This document shows, piece after piece, positions 9,571-17,219 of a DNA stretch of 39,964 bases. How positions within the stretch are numbered: the first letter of the stretch is position 1; every line of letters starts with the position of its first letter. Origin of the DNA: Verrucomicrobiaceae bacterium. GTDB taxonomy: Bacteria > Verrucomicrobiota > Verrucomicrobiia > Verrucomicrobiales > Akkermansiaceae. The stretch covers positions 1 to 39,964 of the forward strand of contig JAIYDP010000068.1 in NCBI GenBank assembly GCA_027487435.1, given 5' to 3'. The position numbers were made by a program, and so were the translations under genes. Below the pieces are notes generated by a model. That model was not told where the DNA came from, ran no database searches, and saw only the letters and a program-made list of their open reading frames with translations.

Positions 9571-10419
9571 ATGATCGCGATTCCAGAAATTACATTCCAA
9601 GATCGGGACTTGCGACTCACGCCAGCACCGATGAAGCATCGTCATTACCGAGGGCGAAATCGGATTGATAACCGTTCCATCGAGTGGGAAAAAGCCACCG
9701 AGCTACCAGCAGACGCGCCATTTTGGGACGATATGTTGCAAGGGAGCTTACGCAGTGGAATCGATGCCGCGAGGCGGACATCGAAACCTGCTTTGTTCGT
9801 ATGGGTGGCCATGGCTGTTATCGCATTTTGCTACTACATGGTGCCGAGCGCACGCGGCATATTTTCTGCGCTATCTGCATTCCAAGAACGAAGTGGAGTC
9901 TGGTTTTCTACATTCGGCATGGGGTTATCGGTAGGGATCATTGTTGAGTCGGTGAAGGTTTTCATGAGTGAGGAAAAACGCTGGACAAAGCAACACACAG
10001 AAAACGCGTTGTTCAACTTTGTGGTTTTCGCACTGATGGGATGCGTTCAGTTTTATCGTTATGATTTCCAAGAGCAATTCTTTGGTGTCGGCACTTCCTT
10101 TCGCGTGCTCGTCTCGAAAGTTCTGTTTGATCAATTCGTCTGGACGGTGTTGATCGCCAATCCATACCAGACCATTGCGTATTTGTGGAAAAACCATCGT
10201 TATCGATGGAGTGAAGTGAGTTCTCAAATGGTGCCATTTAAGCCGTTTTGGGGGATGAAAATGTTGCCTGTTTTGGTGAGCAATTGGGCTTTCTGGATTC
10301 CGATGGCTTCGTTGGTCTATTGTTTCCCCTCTGATTTGCAGATTCCTCTTTCGATCTTAGCCGTGACCATCTGGGTGCTAGTGCTTTCCGTTTTAACCTC
10401 CACGAAACGAACTTCATGA
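9571..10419 (+). CDS. Multi-pass membrane protein, possible Mpv17/PMP22 family member
   Basis: Several hydrophobic segments are visible (ALFVWVAMAVIAFCYYMV, FNFVVFALMGCVQFY, then two near the C-terminus), consistent with about four membrane passes. The order DQFVWTVLIANP, then WGMKMLPVLVSNWAFWIP, then ILAVTIWVLVLSVL resembles the DQ...P / W..WP...N / WN-YLS layout of the mitochondrial and peroxisomal Mpv17 family, whose bacterial members are poorly known. The match is from memory of motif order, so the family name is tentative. The frame can be read from a GTG at 9529; ATG 9571 is preferred, and ATG 9631 cannot be excluded. The last four bases overlap the PfkB-like gene start (ATGA), which implies coupled translation. 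Confidence 0.6.
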   Translation: MIAIPEITFQDRDLRLTPAPMKHRHYRGRNRIDNRSIEWEKATELPADAPFWDDMLQGSLRSGIDAARRTSKPALFVWVAMAVIAFCYYMVPSARGIFSALSAFQERSGVWFSTFGMGLSVGIIVESVKVFMSEEKRWTKQHTENALFNFVVFALMGCVQFYRYDFQEQFFGVGTSFRVLVSKVLFDQFVWTVLIANPYQTIAYLWKNHRYRWSEVSSQMVPFKPFWGMKMLPVLVSNWAFWIPMASLVYCFPSDLQIPLSILAVTIWVLVLSVLTSTKRTS

Positions 10420-11465
10420 AAAATACAACAGCATCTCACACATCGACTACACTGCCAGGACTGATGGCTGCAGGCACGTTCGTAGTGGACTATCATAAAG
10501 TGTTAGAGCATTACCCCAAGGAGCGCAGTGGCGCACGCGTGATGGGTGAGCACGTCAGTAATGGCGGCGCGCCCTTGAATCTGCTGATCAATCTTGCCAA
10601 ACTGAAAGTTGCATTTCCTTTGCATGCCGCAGCGAAAGTTGGTCAGGATTTGGATGGAAAATACATCATTGATTGCTGCCAAGAGCACGGAATCGATAGC
10701 TCACAAATCACCGCCGTAGAAAACGCTAGCACTGGCTATACGGATGTTTATACGGTGGAAAGTACAGGGCGACACACGTGTTTTCATTATTGTGGAATTG
10801 GCGATACCTTTTCGCGGAAAGATGTGAGATTGCGTGCTGTCGTGCCAAAAATGTTGTTCCTTGGCTCGCTGGGTGCGTTGGGCAAGATGGATAACTATAG
10901 CGAAGAATACGGACGCAGTGAAGCTGCTCAGTTGGTGCGGGACGCGCGCAAGCAGGGCATCATGACCATCGTGGAAATATCTCCGATCCATCGCTCGCCA
11001 ACGCTCGAACAATTTTCTGAGACGCTGGTGCAGGCAGATTATTTGATGATCAATGATCGACTGGCCGAGACCTTTACTTCACTCGAAATGTATGTAGAAG
11101 GCTTGTTTGATGTGGAGATATGCCGCAAAGCTTGCGAAGTTCTCTTAGCAACAGGTTTGCGTCGGGCAGTGGTGATTCATGCTGCAGCAGGTGCTGCCTA
11201 CTTGGATGTGGAGGGGAATTTTCATTTTCAACCTGGTGCCTTATTGCCTGCGGAGCGTCGCTGCGGCACGGCGGGCGTGGATCACGCATTTGCCGCAGGC
11301 TTCATCGAAGGCCTTTACTATGATAAATCATATCAGATCTGCTTGGAGCAGGGATTGGCCGTAGCAATGGCATGCCGTGGCGACGTAAGCTCTTCTGGTG
11401 CTGTGGATTCGTTAGAAGCTTGCATGCAGGCAAGCGAGAAGGTTCCCGCGCTTCGCTTTGCTTGA
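10416..11465 (+). CDS. PfkB-fold carbohydrate kinase-like protein with altered active site
   Basis: The protein has 349 residues and the ribokinase/PfkB fold: a GG-containing N-terminal sugar-binding region (GGAPLNLLINLAKLK), a central stretch (AKVGQDLDGKYI), and the C-terminal motif region at 286-300. In active kinases that motif is GAGD followed by a small residue, Phe and A-A-G, with the Asp acting as base. Here the sequence is A-G-V-D-H-A-F-A-A-G, so aligning on the AFAAG end puts His290 at the catalytic position and Asp289 one place earlier. It may be an inactive or re-purposed family member, or Asp289 may substitute. It overlaps the preceding membrane-protein gene by four bases and ends 5 bases from the convergent rhodanese stop. 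Confidence 0.85.
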   Translation: MKNTTASHTSTTLPGLMAAGTFVVDYHKVLEHYPKERSGARVMGEHVSNGGAPLNLLINLAKLKVAFPLHAAAKVGQDLDGKYIIDCCQEHGIDSSQITAVENASTGYTDVYTVESTGRHTCFHYCGIGDTFSRKDVRLRAVVPKMLFLGSLGALGKMDNYSEEYGRSEAAQLVRDARKQGIMTIVEISPIHRSPTLEQFSETLVQADYLMINDRLAETFTSLEMYVEGLFDVEICRKACEVLLATGLRRAVVIHAAAGAAYLDVEGNFHFQPGALLPAERRCGTAGVDHAFAAGFIEGLYYDKSYQICLEQGLAVAMACRGDVSSSGAVDSLEACMQASEKVPALRFA

Positions 11466-11470
11466 TTCCA

Positions 11471-11806
11471 TCAGTAAATCGGCACGCTAGGATCGACGAG
11501 GTGAGACCATGCGTGAATGCCTCCGGCAAGAGAGAAGCAATGCTCTGCTCCACACCGACGAAGATGTCGCGTGGCGTGTAGCGAGCGTATGCCGTGATGG
11601 CAATAGACCACCACGGGCCGTGGTGAGTGAAAATCAGTGCGCTCTAGCAACATCCCCAGTGGTAGGTGCGTGGCGGTGGGAAGTCGATTGTAGTCCCATT
11701 CGTCGATTTCTCGACAATCGATGAGCATAGGAGGTTCGGACTCTTGCAACCAGCTAGCGAGTGCTGTGGCGGAAATTTCCTCGGTGATTTCGGGATCGAG
11801 GTTCAT
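11471..11806 (-). CDS. Rhodanese-like domain protein
   Basis: This is a single-domain rhodanese of 111 residues, the usual size for the stand-alone GlpE/PspE-type proteins. The fold is marked by LIDCREIDEW (residues 28-37). The active-site loop is CHHGIRS, with catalytic Cys69 able to carry a persulfide. There is no signal peptide, so it is cytoplasmic. Its start overlaps the stop of the L,D-transpeptidase gene by four bases, so the two are co-transcribed and likely translationally coupled, although no functional link is known. Its 3' end is 5 bases from the convergent PfkB-like gene, leaving no room for separate terminators. Confidence 0.93.
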   Translation of the reverse strand: MNLDPEITEEISATALASWLQESEPPMLIDCREIDEWDYNRLPTATHLPLGMLLERTDFHSPRPVVVYCHHGIRSLHATRHLRRCGAEHCFSLAGGIHAWSHLVDPSVPIY

Positions 11807-12417
11807 TCAACGATCACCGGTGTGCCGACGTTGGCGTTATCGAAGAACTTGCTGGCGATGAAATCTGGCATACGGATGCAGCCGTGGGAAGCCGCATAGC
11901 CAGGAAGGTATCCGGTGTGCATGCCGATGCCGCCATTGAAGCGGAGAAAGTTTTTCATCGGAGCGGGGAAATAGTCACAATCTGGTGGGATCTTGTCCAC
12001 ACGGATATCGACGTTGCTATTGACCACTTGGCCTGTTGCCTTGTCTTTAAAGACCCCGTAGATGCTCGAAAAGTGATCGCGATCCTTTTCCGTTACCTTG
12101 TAGTTGCCGGGTGGCGTGTTGTGACCTTCTTCTCCTGTGGAAATACGGGATACGCCGACGAGTCGCGCGTCTTTGTAGAAAAATGCCTTTTGCATGCTGC
12201 GATTGATGCGGATCGACGGTTTGCCATGCACACCATCGCCGTCCCAGTAGGAAACATCATCCGGTATGGCGGGTGCAGGACCCGTGCCATGCGATGAATA
12301 GTGCAAAGGACCAAGTCCCGCGAGGTAATTTCCGCGTGGATTGGTCGCTTGTTTTTCGACACAAGAGCTGAAAAGTATCACAGCGAAAGGTAAAATCAGA
12401 CGTATTGCGCAACGCAT
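11803..12417 (-). CDS. L,D-transpeptidase (YkuD/ErfK) lipoprotein
   Basis: The protein has 204 residues. A short signal ends in a lipobox-like LFSSC with Cys19, so it is probably a lipoprotein facing the periplasm. The YkuD catalytic domain begins near SIRINRSMQKAFFY. The active-site motif is visible as His167 followed by SHGCIRMP with catalytic Cys180. Such enzymes cross-link peptidoglycan stem peptides (3-3 links) or attach proteins to the wall. The TPPGNYKVTEK stretch is the usual substrate-side landmark. It is the first gene of a two-gene minus-strand unit with the rhodanese and diverges from the phosphotransferase gene, so the promoters for both lie in about 12418-12517. Confidence 0.92.
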   Translation of the reverse strand: MRCAIRLILPFAVILFSSCVEKQATNPRGNYLAGLGPLHYSSHGTGPAPAIPDDVSYWDGDGVHGKPSIRINRSMQKAFFYKDARLVGVSRISTGEEGHNTPPGNYKVTEKDRDHFSSIYGVFKDKATGQVVNSNVDIRVDKIPPDCDYFPAPMKNFLRFNGGIGMHTGYLPGYAASHGCIRMPDFIASKFFDNANVGTPVIVE

Positions 12418-12517
12418 GATGAAATTCTAACGCACTGCCATGAGGTGGTCAAGCAATCGCATCCAGTTTACGCTTGGCAAATGCCGAGATTTCGCGAAAA
12501 AATGTGCCTCACCTTTT

Positions 12518-13477
12518 ATGCCGACCGAAGCCATACTCGCCTGCACCCGTTTGCACTTGGAAATCGACCCGACGGTTTCCGTTTCCATGATTCCCATCAA
12601 AAAGGGCGCTTCAGGAAGGACGATCGTGAGAGTTTTTCCCGATGGACAGACTCCATTCATTGGCATTCACTGGAAGCCCGAGCGACCCGACAATGATCAT
12701 TTTGTGCCTGTGGCGCGATTTTTAAAAAAAGCTCGCGTGAATGTGCCGGAAGTTTTTTATGAAAATCGGAACAAACGAGTCGCGTTGGTGGAGGACTTGG
12801 GCGATGTGGATTTGCTATCGATGAAAGGCCGACCCTTTGCCGAGCGAGCGCCATTTTACTTATCAGCCTTGGAGCAGATCGATAAATTGTTTTACGCAAA
12901 AGCACCGAAAGATTTGGAATTGATGCCCGCCTTTGATGACGCATTGTATCGATGGGAGCAGGAGTATTTCATGGAACATCTGGCGCAAGATTATTTGGGG
13001 ATGGACTGTGTGGCATTGCGAAATAGCGAAGCTTTGCGAAAATTGGCTGCGCGGTTGGGAGCCAGCGCGAAGCATTTGGTACATCGGGATTTTCAATCGC
13101 AGAATATTCTTTTGCATGACAATGAGAGTTGGTTGATCGATTTTCAGGGGCTACGACGCGGACGTCAGGAGTATGATTTGGCATCGCTGATCTATGACCC
13201 GTATATGGATCATAGTGCAGAAGAGCGGGAGATGATCTTGGACTTGTGGGAAAGAATTGCGGAAGATCGGCCTGCTGCTGCGATGTTGCGTGATTGTGCG
13301 ACGCAACGCTTGATGCAGGCGCTGGGCGCGTATGGCAAATTGGTCGAGAAAAACAATGATGAATGGTATCAGCAATTCATCCCAGTCGCAGCGCGGCTGT
13401 TGCAAGAGGTGGTGGCAAATACCGAATTGGAAGATTTGCTGAGTCCATTCTTACGTCAGGCACAACGCAGTGTTTGA
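12518..13477 (+). CDS. Aminoglycoside phosphotransferase-fold kinase, AmgK-like
   Basis: This is a cytoplasmic small-molecule kinase of about 319 residues. The APH catalytic loop HRDFQSQNIL lies at about 189-198, and the metal-binding DFQG, followed by LRRGRQEYDLASLIYDPY, at about 208. The combination is typical of the cell-wall-recycling kinase AmgK, which phosphorylates N-acetylmuramate or N-acetylglucosamine at the anomeric position. ATG 12518 (MPTEAILACTRL) is preferred over 12440, because the earlier start would run to 23 bases from the divergent transpeptidase start and add an atypical basic leader. A partner MurU-type nucleotidyltransferase is not in the window, so the muramate role is inference. 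The neighbouring L,D-transpeptidase is compatible with a wall-related theme. Confidence 0.8.
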   Translation: MPTEAILACTRLHLEIDPTVSVSMIPIKKGASGRTIVRVFPDGQTPFIGIHWKPERPDNDHFVPVARFLKKARVNVPEVFYENRNKRVALVEDLGDVDLLSMKGRPFAERAPFYLSALEQIDKLFYAKAPKDLELMPAFDDALYRWEQEYFMEHLAQDYLGMDCVALRNSEALRKLAARLGASAKHLVHRDFQSQNILLHDNESWLIDFQGLRRGRQEYDLASLIYDPYMDHSAEEREMILDLWERIAEDRPAAAMLRDCATQRLMQALGAYGKLVEKNNDEWYQQFIPVAARLLQEVVANTELEDLLSPFLRQAQRSV

Positions 13478-13507
13478 GTGCGTCCGACTTTTCTAACATA
13501 ACCGAGC

Positions 13508-14776
13508 ATGGCTGAAATAAAACAATACATGATGGCCATGATGCCTAGGCTCTGGCTTTTCGTTGTGGTCGTCGTGTTGCTGTTGACAGAAGGTCTTTGG
13601 CAGAATCGCAGTGAGTTGGTGTTGTTTCGTTTGGTTTCGCAAGCCTTGTATCCGCAGCACACGTGGATCGAGCACAGCGAGGGATCTGGGCAAGCATTTG
13701 CAATATCTCGCTTGCGTAGAAATTCCGTTTCGTCTGCACCTGCGGTGGTGGAGTTTGATGATGATCCCGAGCATTATTTCAGTGCATCGCCTCCTGCCGC
13801 TGTCGATTATGCTGTGGTATTGGATAACCTACGGCGGAGCAATCCTGCGGCGGTAATGATCAGCTCCAATCTGGCATGGCGCGATGCAGATGAATTTGCC
13901 ATTTCTGCTCTAACAAAATCCGCATCGCAGTTTCCGCGGGTCATTTTCTCTGCGGGGTTAACTCGGTTGCCTCAATCCTCAGAAATGCCGGAAGCGATGC
14001 TGCGTGCCTCCTTGCCTGTGACGGCGCTGCGCGGCGACACTTCGGCATTGCCTGTGGTCAATCGATTGGCCATCGCGAAGACGGTGATGGAAGGTGGTGC
14101 CGCATGGGGCGGGTTTTCGTTTGTCGAAGGAATCACGCCAAACGCCAATCAAATACCACTGATGGCACGTTGGGGAGATCGTATCGTTTTTTCGTCTGTC
14201 ATCTTGCTCCAGCTTGCCGAGCGCGGTCTAACGATGGATGAAATGGACATCGAGATGGGGAAAGCGATCCGCATTGCGGAATGCATGTATTCGATTGACG
14301 AATTTGGGCAAATGAAGATGTCGGGTCGTTCGGCAAGGCCACTACGAGGCGAATTGGCCCATGAATTGCTCGATTCTAGCTATCAGCTCTCGCGAAATGG
14401 AGCCGCGAAATCCGTGGTATTGATGGATGTTTCGCAGCAGCAAGGAAGTGAATTTTTCGCGATCCAGCAAAGCATGCGCATGGCGCTCGATCATTTGCAG
14501 CAAGTGCCGATGCTGATGAATCGACTCGAGTTTCCACGCTTGCCGTTGTGGGTTGTCTGGCTTGCGTATGTTGTTTTGATTCTAGGGATCGCGGCTTGTG
14601 TGCGTCTCTCGAAGCGGATGATTTTTTGCCTTCTGTGGATTGCTTGTTGGTTGGTTGTCGCGGTGATCTTTCATCGTTGGATGCCTTTGACGCCGCTTGT
14701 CGTGGTCATGATGGCCTCTGCCATCAAGCTGCCAAATCAACGCAAGAAGGCGATTCATGAAAAGTCTCCAACATAA
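13508..14776 (+). CDS. CHASE2-like extracytoplasmic sensor membrane protein without output domain
   Basis: The protein has 422 residues. A single N-terminal membrane segment (LWLFVVVVVLLLTEGLW, about 14-30) is followed by about 310 extracytoplasmic residues and two or three C-terminal membrane helices (about 343-405). The soluble part looks CHASE2-like: DYAVVLDNLRRSNPAAVMISSNLAW, then a late IVFSSVILLQLAERGL. CHASE2 normally feeds a kinase, cyclase or diguanylate cyclase domain, but this protein stops about 20 residues after the last helix, so no output domain is attached. It begins 30 bases after the AmgK-like gene and ends 15 bases before the dehydrogenase start. It may signal through a partner elsewhere or only bind a ligand. 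The domain call is moderate. Confidence 0.65.
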   Translation: MAEIKQYMMAMMPRLWLFVVVVVLLLTEGLWQNRSELVLFRLVSQALYPQHTWIEHSEGSGQAFAISRLRRNSVSSAPAVVEFDDDPEHYFSASPPAAVDYAVVLDNLRRSNPAAVMISSNLAWRDADEFAISALTKSASQFPRVIFSAGLTRLPQSSEMPEAMLRASLPVTALRGDTSALPVVNRLAIAKTVMEGGAAWGGFSFVEGITPNANQIPLMARWGDRIVFSSVILLQLAERGLTMDEMDIEMGKAIRIAECMYSIDEFGQMKMSGRSARPLRGELAHELLDSSYQLSRNGAAKSVVLMDVSQQQGSEFFAIQQSMRMALDHLQQVPMLMNRLEFPRLPLWVVWLAYVVLILGIAACVRLSKRMIFCLLWIACWLVVAVIFHRWMPLTPLVVVMMASAIKLPNQRKKAIHEKSPT

Positions 14777-14791
14777 AAGAAGTAGGTATTC

Positions 14792-16045
14792 ATGATGAGC
14801 GAGCGCAAAGTAGTGATTGTAGGAGGCGGAGTGATAGGTCTTTGTACCGCTTACTATGCCTTACAACAAGGCCTTGCTGTCACAGTTTTGGAACGCGAGC
14901 CTGAGCAAGGGGATGGATGCTCACAAGGAAATGCTGGAATGGTGGTGCCGAGTCATTTCATTCCGTTAGCCGCGCCTGGAATGGTGGCAAAAGGGCTGCG
15001 AATGATGATGAATCCGCGCAGTCCATTTTATATCCGCCCGCGCTTTGATTTTGGTCTATTTCGTTGGTTGTGGTTGTTTTTGCGTAGCGCTCGGCAGGAG
15101 CATGTTGACAAGAGCGTCGGCTTGCTGCGCGACCTGAATTTGGAAAGTCGTCGCCTGTTCCAAGAACTCCAAAAAGAAGGGGATTTCGGTCTGGTAACCA
15201 AGGGCTTGCTGATGCTGTGCAACTCACAGAAAGGTCTCGACGATGAAGCTGATGTCGCGGCGCAAGCCGAAATGATCGGCATCGAAGCCCGAGTGCTGGA
15301 TGCCGCAGCGACGGCTCAACTCGACCCGAACATTACCATGAACATCGTGGGCTCGGTATTTTTCCCCGCCGACTGCCATTTGGATCCTCAAGCTTTTATG
15401 ATTGCCATGCGCGGGCGAATTCGTTCGCTAGGTGGGACGATCGTCTATGGTGCCGAAGTCGTGGGCTGGCAGCGAGAAATGGGGCGCATCCGAGCCGTGA
15501 AAACGAAAAATGAATCGTATCAAGCTGATGAATTTGTTATCGCAGGAGGTTCTTGGAGTGTAGGTGTTTTATCCGAATTGGGATGGAAATTGCCGATGCA
15601 AGCTGGTAAAGGCTATTCCATAACGTTAGAAAATCCGCGGCAGTTGCCAGAGCTGTGTTCTATCTTTACTGAGGCGAAAGTCGCGATCACACCAATGGGG
15701 CAGACATTGCGTTTTGCCGGAACGATGGAGGTGGGCGGATTGAACACCAACGTCAATCCGCAGCGCGTCGAGGGAATTCTGCGTTCGATCCCGAAGTATT
15801 TCCCTGCATTTCGCGAGGAGGATTTTTCCGCCATCAAGCCCTGGGTGGGCTTACGCCCCGTTTCTCCTGATGGCATTCCGTATCTTGGAAGGGTGCCGGG
15901 CTACGAAAATGTTATCGCTGCTACAGGTCATGCGATGATGGGCGTGAGTTTGGCACCGGTGACAGGTAGGATTGTTGCCGATTTGCTAAAGGCCAAGCAG
16001 CCTTTCTGCGATCTGACCGCCATGAAGCTTGAGCGGTTTTCCTAA
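14792..16045 (+). CDS. FAD-dependent D-amino-acid dehydrogenase (DadA-like), likely cis-4-hydroxy-D-proline dehydrogenase
   Basis: The protein has 417 residues. An FAD-binding Rossmann motif lies at the N-terminus (VVIVGGGVIGLCTAYYALQQG, with a glutamate ending the second strand in VLERE). The DAO-fold signature GLRPVSPDGIPYLGRVPG is near residue 350, followed by ATGHAMMGVSLAPVTGR. This is the DadA-like group that oxidises D-amino acids and passes electrons to the respiratory chain. The next gene, 30 bases downstream, is a 4-hydroxyproline 2-epimerase, which makes cis-4-hydroxy-D-proline. That pairing suggests this enzyme converts that product to pyrroline-4-hydroxy-2-carboxylate. A GAAGTAGG element upstream supports ATG 14792. 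Substrate assignment rests on context. Confidence 0.88.
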   Translation: MMSERKVVIVGGGVIGLCTAYYALQQGLAVTVLEREPEQGDGCSQGNAGMVVPSHFIPLAAPGMVAKGLRMMMNPRSPFYIRPRFDFGLFRWLWLFLRSARQEHVDKSVGLLRDLNLESRRLFQELQKEGDFGLVTKGLLMLCNSQKGLDDEADVAAQAEMIGIEARVLDAAATAQLDPNITMNIVGSVFFPADCHLDPQAFMIAMRGRIRSLGGTIVYGAEVVGWQREMGRIRAVKTKNESYQADEFVIAGGSWSVGVLSELGWKLPMQAGKGYSITLENPRQLPELCSIFTEAKVAITPMGQTLRFAGTMEVGGLNTNVNPQRVEGILRSIPKYFPAFREEDFSAIKPWVGLRPVSPDGIPYLGRVPGYENVIAATGHAMMGVSLAPVTGRIVADLLKAKQPFCDLTAMKLERFS

Positions 16046-16075
16046 CGATAAAATGAATCAATCGAACGAACGAAT

Positions 16076-17014
16076 ATGCAAACCTTAGAAATTGTGGAAT
16101 CACACACCGGCGGTGAACCAACACGTGTGGTGATCGATGGCAGCTTTGATCTATCGACCGGCTCCATGGCGGAGAAGGTTCTGCGGGTTCAAGGCGAATT
16201 CGATTGGATACGGCGGAGCATTTGTCATGAACCTCGTGGCCATGATGCGATGGTTGGTGCGATCATCACTCCGACAGATACACCTGATTGCCTTTGTGGA
16301 GTGATTTTTTTCAACAATGTCTCCACGCTTCACATGTGCATCCATGGCACTATTGGACTCATCACCACACTGCGACATCTCGGACGAGTGAGTGTAGGCG
16401 AGCATCGCATTGACACCGCGGTGGGCATCATCACGGCAACCTTGCATGAGGACGGTTTAGTGGATGTCGCCAATGTTCCTTCTTATCTCCATGCTGCTGC
16501 GGTTGAGGTTAAGGTGCCAGGATACGGGAAGATCCATGGTGACATTGCATGGGGAGGAAATTGGTTTTTCCTCATCGATGGCCAAGGCCCTGAAGTTTGT
16601 TTCGCGAATCTGGATGCTCTTACCGATTTCTCAAAACGAGTTCGCAAAGCCTTGCAACTCGCAGGGATCACCGCAGATGGCATGGAAATTGACCACGTTG
16701 AGGTCTTTGGTCCGCCTGGAGATGCAAGCAAAGCCGATAGCCGGAACTTCGTGCTTTGCCCAGGAAATGCTTATGATCGTTCTCCCTGCGGTACAGGCAC
16801 CAGCGCGAAGCTAGCCTGCCTCCATGCGTCTGGAAAAATCATGCCTGGTCAGCGCTGGCGCCAAGCTGGCATTTTAGACACGGTATTCACGGGAGCATTA
16901 GAAGAATTGCCCGATGGAAAAATCCTGCCGCGTGTCAGCGGGCGCGCATGGGTCAATGGCAAATCCACCTACTATTTCGATCCCAGCGATCCGTTTCTTC
17001 ATGGTCTTCTGTGA
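16076..17014 (+). CDS. 4-hydroxyproline 2-epimerase (proline racemase superfamily)
   Basis: The protein has 312 residues, the family length. It interconverts trans-4-hydroxy-L-proline and cis-4-hydroxy-D-proline using two cysteines as acid and base. Both are present: Cys88 in MCIHGTIG and Cys238 in DRSPCGTGTSAKLACL. The Cys-Cys pair separates it from the dehydratase members, which carry Thr at the second site. SHTGGEPTR at the N-terminus and GDIAWGGNWFF in the middle agree with hydroxyproline epimerases rather than proline racemases. The residue after Cys88 is Ile where many members have Gly (MCGHG). It lies directly after the D-amino-acid dehydrogenase. The later enzymes (deaminase, aldehyde dehydrogenase) are not in the window. 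Confidence 0.92.
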   Translation: MQTLEIVESHTGGEPTRVVIDGSFDLSTGSMAEKVLRVQGEFDWIRRSICHEPRGHDAMVGAIITPTDTPDCLCGVIFFNNVSTLHMCIHGTIGLITTLRHLGRVSVGEHRIDTAVGIITATLHEDGLVDVANVPSYLHAAAVEVKVPGYGKIHGDIAWGGNWFFLIDGQGPEVCFANLDALTDFSKRVRKALQLAGITADGMEIDHVEVFGPPGDASKADSRNFVLCPGNAYDRSPCGTGTSAKLACLHASGKIMPGQRWRQAGILDTVFTGALEELPDGKILPRVSGRAWVNGKSTYYFDPSDPFLHGLL

Positions 17015-17095
17015 ACTTATTGCGAGTGGGGGAAATCCGAGGAAGGAAAAAGGCTTGCGGGATATTTCGAGTTATGAGCAAGCTACTGGCGCGCC

Positions 17096-17167
17096 GCTCC
17101 CGTAGTTCAATGGATAGAACGGCCCTCTCCTATAGGGCAAATACAGGTTCGATTCCTGTCGAGAGCA
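17096..17167 (+). tRNA. tRNA-Arg (anticodon CCU)
   Basis: A cloverleaf can be drawn by hand over 72 bases. The acceptor 5' strand is GCTCCCG against CGAGAGC, with A as discriminator; position 5 is a C-A mismatch. The D stem is GTTC/GAAC, the anticodon stem GCCCT/AGGGC with loop CTCCTAT (anticodon CCT), and the T stem ACAGG/CCTGT with loop TTCGATT. The CCA end is not encoded. It reads AGG arginine codons. It lies between the hydroxyproline genes and a minus-strand gene, and I saw no integrase or repeated tRNA 3' end that would mark an island. Confidence 0.93.
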
Positions 17168-17219
17168 CGTTGCGCGACGATCTTACCTTAGCTCTAGCAA
17201 CTCTGCTAAAATGTTCAAG

